NCBI RefSeq assembly: GCF_029227915.1 | Contig: NC_079880.1 | Coordinates: forward strand, 9,513,501-9,577,500 | DNA: 64,000 nucleotides | Origin: Hydractinia symbiolongicarpus | Taxonomy: Eukaryota > Cnidaria > Hydrozoa > Anthoathecata > Hydractiniidae | Reading direction: 5' to 3' | Shown here: positions 59,560 through 64,000 of the stretch, in pieces | Layout: every line of letters starts with the position of its first letter | Numbering within the stretch: the stretch's first letter is position 1 | The notes under the pieces: model-generated | What the model was told of the DNA's origin: nothing | The model's input: the letters and a program-made list of their open reading frames with translations, nothing else | Databases searched by the model: none | Translations under genes and position numbers: made by a program

Positions 59560-60256
59560 TAGCAAGTTGTCAACATAGAAATTCCTTTGAAGCGTCAGAA
59601 CAACCCCTCCTCAAACTCTTTACCATCTTTTGCTGTTCGTCGTAATGCATAGTTGCTGCATGATGGAGATGCACCACCAAAAATATGCACGCACATCTTA
59701 TACGCCATCAAGGGAAGGTTGAAATCACCATCTGGTCACCAAAGAATTGCAGATATCCACGTTGTTTTTTTGGTACCCTCACTTGGTAGAACATCGCCTC
59801 AATGTCTCCAATGAAGGCTATTTGCTCTTGGCGGAATCTTATCAGCACACTCACCAGCTGATTGGTCAAATCCAGACCAGACAACAACTCTTCGTTCAGC
59901 GAAGTACCACCATACTTTGCGTTACAGTCAAAGACAACGCGTATCTTTTTCTTTGTGGGATGAAATACACTATGATGAGGAATGTACCACGACTTTCCAT
60001 CTTCGTAAGATTTCTTCGCTTGCCTTGCATATCCCTTGTTAAGCATGTCATTCATGAAAGCAGTATATTCTTTGTGGAAATTTGGATCTTTCATGAATCT
60101 GCGTTTCGAACTCTCTGCTCGTCGTCTGGCCATGGATTCGTTGTTGGGAAGTTTTGGATTACCACGACGGAATGGTAGAGGTACTTTATAATGCCCATTC
60201 TTCAATTTGACTTTGTGACGCATCAATTCCATGAATTGTAGATCTTCCTGAAACAC
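59560..60256 (-). pseudogene. BEL/Pao reverse transcriptase
   Basis: The frame 60,256-59,708 has NGHYKVPLPFRRGNPKLPNN, KSWYIPHHSVFHPTKKKIRV, VFDCNAKYGGTSLNEELLSG and AFIGDIEAMFYQVRVPKKQR (motif A, D present), then YLQFFGDQ. The continuation is broken, and at about 59,563-59,590 the active-site block reads NFYVDNLLK where the family has YVDD: the second aspartate is Asn. Both changes predict an inactive enzyme. Confidence 0.8.
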
Positions 60257-60529
60257 CTCAAGATCATCATTTATGATGTGTCTGCAATTTTGTGTGAAGT
60301 ATAGGTTCGTTGCAGAATGTCATCAATGCTCTTTGTTGAGTGACGTCACGCTAATTCTTTTATACAATCTCGCTGACTCGTTTAAAACTTCAGCCTTTGG
60401 TCCAACCACACACCAGCCAAGTTGGAATCTGAAGGCGTTAGGTACTTCGTTTTGACTTGCGATGACCTTCTCTTGTTCCAAAGCACGAGGAAAATTTGCT
60501 CCTGTTAGCAAACCAATCCTTACGTCACG

Positions 60530-60994
60530 TTATTCGCACAGTTGGTCCGCTACGTCATTTAAATACGTCCACTGACGTATCTTTGTTAACGCCGGTATTT
60601 CTTCATTGCTTACAGGGATGGAACCTTTTGAAAAAGTTTTCGGCAATTTGATCCAATCATTGGTATCTTTGTTGGCGCCTTTCACCAAGAGACCATTTAA
60701 CAATGAAAATTTTTCCGTCTGTTCGCCAGTGAGTGTCTTTACTGTTATCTCACTCTCAGTACCCTTCAGTCCAAAGCAAGACAGGGGTTCTTTGTGGATG
60801 AAGTTACTTTGACTACAATTGTCAAGCAACGCAAACGTTAAGATGTCGGTCATCGCATCTTTGTGTCGAAGAATTACTGGAACGACGCACATACTGATGG
60901 ATCTTTCTGACGAAGTTGAGGAAGCAATGGTGCAATTTTTGATGTTGCTCCCCTGATCTGGTGAAGTCTCACGTTCATCATTTTTGGTCTCCAT
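60530..60994 (-). CDS. BEL/Pao protease region
   Basis: An open frame with VPVILRHKDAMTDILTFALL and DNCSQSNFIHKEPLSCFGLK, matching the retropepsin-like 'ALLDnCSqsnFi' block of BEL/Pao (the usual D-S/T-G replaced by D-N-C-S). It follows the gag zinc knuckles and would process the polyprotein. Confidence 0.7.
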   Translation of the reverse strand: METKNDERETSPDQGSNIKNCTIASSTSSERSISMCVVPVILRHKDAMTDILTFALLDNCSQSNFIHKEPLSCFGLKGTESEITVKTLTGEQTEKFSLLNGLLVKGANKDTNDWIKLPKTFSKGSIPVSNEEIPALTKIRQWTYLNDVADQLCE

Positions 60995-61052
60995 CTTGCT
61001 TTGATGATATTCGTGTAAACCAGTCGGGTGTTTCTCTTTGCATGTGGTGCAT

Positions 61053-61076
61053 GTTAAGGTTAGGGTTAGGGTTTGT
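61053..61076. repeat. Telomere-like (TTAGGG) tract inside the gag zinc-knuckle region
   Basis: The plus strand reads TTAAGGTTAGGGTTAGGG then TTTG. On the coding strand it interrupts the cysteine-rich region between SACKNK and CTTCKEKHPTG, adding stops (CCC TAA repeats). TTAGGG is the usual animal telomere repeat, so it may have been added during break repair. Confidence 0.7.
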
Positions 61077-61079
61077 TTT

Positions 61080-62676
61080 TACACGCACTTACGATGTGTC
61101 CAGCGCCATAACATCTGTCCATGTAGTCCTTGCATTTCTAGAGATCGTGATTCTTGTCACACGCAGGGCATTTGCTGATATTGGATGAGAAAGTTTTGAC
61201 TGGTCTGGTCTTTCCAGATTCTTTGCCATTTCTCTGTCGTTGGTTTGAATGTTCTTCCAACGCTTCTCTGGAGAAGAACGGATCGTTGGCCAACGTGCAT
61301 TCTTGGTCGACAAATTCCAGAAGATCACTGAGGGTCGGTTCTCTTCCATGCCGCATTCGTAGCATTAGGATTTTATGATTCCACCTGTCTCTGCTGCTGT
61401 TTGGAAGTTTGCTAACAATCGCACAAAGATTGTCAGGTGCGTCTAACGTATTCCAATATTGCCCTTCAACTATACTGTTGCACTTCAGCAGGAACGTGTA
61501 CAGCGTTCGAAACACAGTTGCATCCCCAGGTTTCAGTTGACCCATCGAACGCAGCTCTTTTCGATATCCAGCCAATATTCTGTGCGGGTCTCCGAAGCGT
61601 TTCTTTAGAAGCTGCTTTGCAAGGATGTATCCACTGGTGGGAGGCTTCTGAATGCATCCCTTGATCAGCTCCTTCGCCTCTCCACGTGTGTACTTGATCA
61701 ATCTTGTGAGTCGTCCACGTGGATCTTTGATTCTCTTCTCAACCATCTCTTCAACTGTGGTTATGAAGTACGTGAACTCCAAAACGTTGCCATCGAAGAT
61801 GTCCAAATCACCGTCGGGGGCACCTTGCTGCAGCAACAAATCTCGCAATGCTGCCGCGAGATCTTGATCACGCGTTGATTCATGCTTCCTCGAAAATGTT
61901 GAATGTAGTTCATCATCATCATCTTGGTAGAAGTTTGTAACATCTGGTTGATTGGCTGATATATTGCTTCTTCCAAGTAAATTGAAAACATAGCCAACAG
62001 CTCGCGATAAGCTGGGACTTGCGTCTTGATAGGTTTCGCCTCCAGTATGATGATGGTTATTCAGGTCCTTAGACCCAAATGTTGCATTTCTGTGAAGGCA
62101 AGTTTCTTCTTTAACCTTGTCGTAATTGCTGACGTCACCATGTTGGTTCGAGGTGAACGTCTTGTACGCAGCCATTTTTGCTTCTGACTTCGGAATTTTC
62201 TCTTGCAGCTGTGTTCTTGCCAAAAGATGCTGGATTTCAGCAAAATTTTCTGCAACTAGAACCTCAGCAAGCTTCGCCGCTTCATCAGCCATCTTTTCTT
62301 GTGTCGATCTTCTTGAAAATTGGCTGCTTGTCGCTCTACTTGAACGTCTTCTTCTTGACAGTTGGCTTTCTGAGCGGTTTCTGGTCGAGGCACGCGAAGG
62401 AGAGACGTCGTGCTCCAGTTTCTGCTCAGCGTCGCGCAATCACTTGATACTTCTGGTCTTCAGAAGATAGACCGCACCATCTGCTCTATCCACCACTTGA
62501 TCATCTAAAGCAGTTTCTTCCGGTGTCAGAGTGCGTCTGTACTGTTCGCTGACTTCTATGAATTCCTTCATCAAGGAATCCAGTCTTGACAACAACTCTC
62601 GAACTTTCGTCACATTTATGATGCTTCTCATTGACTCTTTGATGTTTGAAATCGTAGCCATGATGTTCAAATTCAA
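61080..62676 (-). pseudogene. BEL/Pao gag with two in-frame stops
   Basis: A 78-codon N-terminal part (62,676-62,440) with KVRELLSRLDSLMKEFIEVS is separated from the main 433-codon frame (62,439-61,138) by a single in-frame TGA. The main part has an arginine/serine-rich stretch, a DUF1759-like core (FDGNVLEFTYFITTVEEMVE, LIKGCIQKPPTSGYILAKQL, LKKRFGDPHRILAGYRKEL) and CPACDKNHDL. It is followed after an in-frame TAG (61,138) by KCKDYMDRCYGAGHIVSAC, the zinc knuckle. Confidence 0.8.
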
Positions 62677-62806
62677 CTTCTGACGTTTTCGAAGATAGAT
62701 ACTTCCAAAGTATTGTACGTCACTTTTCGTCTACGTCCACTGACGTCACCAACCACATCTGGCATGCTCGACGACTTTTTCATTGTGTGCAAGGATCAAG
62801 CTACTT

Positions 62807-63249
62807 TGTTGGGGCGGGTGCAATCAATCAAGATACGCTTGCTTCGACACACGTTGAAGATTTTTTGCTAAACAAGATACAAAAAAATATAGTATCCAAA
62901 CAAACTAAAATTGACATAAAGAAATCGTTTAAATCCTACTGCGATCCTCCGACCCTCTAGTGTGCGTCACTAGTGGGTGCAAAGGATCAAGAGACGCAGG
63001 GACACAAATTAGAATAAAATAAATAATCAAATAAAATATAACTTACTACCTTGTTCGCCATTAGACACTAAACATTCGCCTGCGTAGACTTCCACTACAC
63101 ACAGCTTGTTTAAATTTTAATTTCTGGGCAGAAACAAACAAAAAACGCCCTTATAAGCAAAAACGCGCTGGGGACTTAGCAGTTCAACCGTGCGTTGTTC
63201 CCAAGACATATACCCGACATAATATAAACTAATTAAAACGGCATTAACA
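62807..63249 (-). repeat. BEL/Pao 5' LTR
   Basis: 443 bp, the upstream LTR for the minus-strand element. It starts TGTTGGGGCGGG at 62,807 and ends TTAACA at 63,249 in plus orientation, directly followed by the TCAAC target copy. The internal sequence next to it (AAGTAGCTTGATCC on the coding strand) would hold the primer-binding site, which I cannot assign to a tRNA. Confidence 0.9.
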
Positions 63250-63561
63250 TCAACTGCAAAAAGTAATTTTTCCGTGGTTACTGTTTTTAATACTACAGAC
63301 GGTGTGATTCAGTGTTGATGTCGTTATAAAAAACCCAGACCTAGAACCTAAACTTAAATCAATCTTTACATCTGTTACGTTACGATCATTTGAATTATAT
63401 TCGATTCTTAAATTCGAAAACGCTGCATTGTTATCTTATTTGATTTTATGCGTGATTTTCTTCATTATAAGTTTGGGTCTGTTAAAGCAAACTGTTTTTT
63501 ATAATATTGGGCATGCATGCATGTTCATGTGTTTTCAACTATTAATTCCTTTTATTTTTAG

Positions 63562-63606
63562 GATGACTTTGAAAGGTTTGCCGTATGCAACAGACTGAGT
63601 AGATGA
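63562..63606 (+). CDS. Candidate last exon of the gene split by BEL/Pao
   Basis: After TTTATTTTTAG the frame reads DDFERFAVCNRLSR and stops at TGA (63,604-63,606). It is in phase with the exon that ends LHQLQK at the GTAATT donor near 63,263. Short, so supported mainly by the phase and splice sites. Confidence 0.35.
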   Translation, partial: DDFERFAVCNRLSR

Positions 63607-63852
63607 TTTTGTATGACTTAACAAAAAATGTTGGATTTTTGTTTGGTATCCGTTTTTTCTGATGTATTTCTGGAATGGCAAAGCAAGTATATAGTTTTAG
63701 CGTATTTCGCTTTTTACGTAATGGTTGTTATACGCCTTTGATTTTTTTGGACATTTTCCATTTTTGTTTTATAATTTTTTTTGTTGCACACACTTATATT
63801 TTTAGATGTTTTGTAAAAGCTTTTATAAACACAGAATAATGCAGATTGTGAA
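63607..63852. other. Spacer, nothing recognised
   Basis: AT-rich sequence that may be 3' untranslated region of the candidate gene. No feature supported. Confidence 0.35.
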
Positions 63853-63927
63853 CAACCTCGATCCCAGGGCTTTTTTTCTTTATGCCATTCCGGTATAAAA
63901 GAGACAAAGAGCCCGGGGTCGAGGTTG
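63853..63927. repeat. Fold-back MITE-like palindrome (CAACCTCG...CGAGGTTG)
   Basis: 75 bp that folds on itself: CAACCTCGATCCCAGGGCT pairs with a right arm whose reverse complement is CAACCTCGACCCCGGGCTC, with a loop of about 30 bp. Same outer-edge family as the fold-back at 18,372. Confidence 0.7.
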
Positions 63928-64000
63928 AAATGTGGGTTTTGAAAATTCAAATTATTGTGTTGTATGTTTTTGTATGGTATCCCTTACATCAGTTTAATGA

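Larger units (their letters stand above)
57033..63249 (-). mobile_element. BEL/Pao LTR retrotransposon
   Basis: Direct LTRs (57,033-57,524 and 62,807-63,249) start TGTTGGGGCGGG and end CATTAACA in plus orientation, flanked by the 5-bp target duplication TCAAC (57,028-57,032 and 63,250-63,254). The coding strand is minus: gag, protease, RT, RNase H, integrase, in the BEL/Pao order. A purine-rich tract (GTGGGGAGCCAGA) precedes the 3' LTR on the minus strand. Stops in gag, an altered RT active site and frame breaks elsewhere make this copy defective. Confidence 0.92.

Overview
The window looks like AT-rich nuclear DNA from an early-branching marine animal. A cnidarian, perhaps a hydrozoan, is my best guess, but that is inference. 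The grounds are the spliceosomal introns, long (AT)n tracts, a satellite array, and the mix of element families: BEL/Pao, Penelope-like, R2-superfamily, CR1-like, Helitron, piggyBac, PIF/Harbinger and EnSpm/CACTA. Almost all recognisable coding capacity belongs to mobile elements, many nested in each other. I see no complete single-copy host gene. Two places have host-like exon candidates (about 53.7-54.9 kb, and 56.9 kb rejoining 63.3-63.6 kb).

Layout: 0-4.6 kb holds a CR1-like reverse transcriptase fragment at the window edge and decayed EnSpm/CACTA transposase pieces on the minus strand. 4.6-6.7 kb is a decayed R2-superfamily retrotransposon on the plus strand. It is cut at 6,707 by a Helitron (minus, about 6.7-15.5 kb) that encodes a Rep-helicase with an N-terminal ubiquitin-protease-like domain and a separate spliced RPA-like gene. 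16.1-18.2 kb is a broken piggyBac.

18,589-42,895 is the most interesting object: about 24.3 kb bounded by 77-78 bp inverted repeats in the correct outward orientation. It carries two convergent genes. From the left comes a spliced gene starting with a ZAD-like zinc finger and probably ending in a DUF6589 domain. From the right comes a RecQ-type helicase. Between them lie a 6.6 kb satellite and satellite-like motif clusters beside two long (AT)n tracts. All copies of the CTACCAAATG-type motif that I noticed lie inside this interval. I read it as one giant helicase-encoding DNA transposon, related to or the same as Academ-type elements with helicases, and now degraded by frameshifts and nested insertions. 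No target-site duplication is visible, so the single-element reading is inference.

To the right: a USP-family protease ORF joined to a 3' tail that recurs elsewhere in the window (42.9-45.2 kb). Next is a young Penelope-like element with a 1.3 kb inverted arm and a 12 bp target duplication (46.75-50.48 kb). Then come a PIF/Harbinger pseudogene, a CR1-like pseudogene, a CpG-richer low-repeat stretch, and an LTR-bounded BEL/Pao element (57,033-63,249) with a 5 bp target duplication that splits a candidate host exon.
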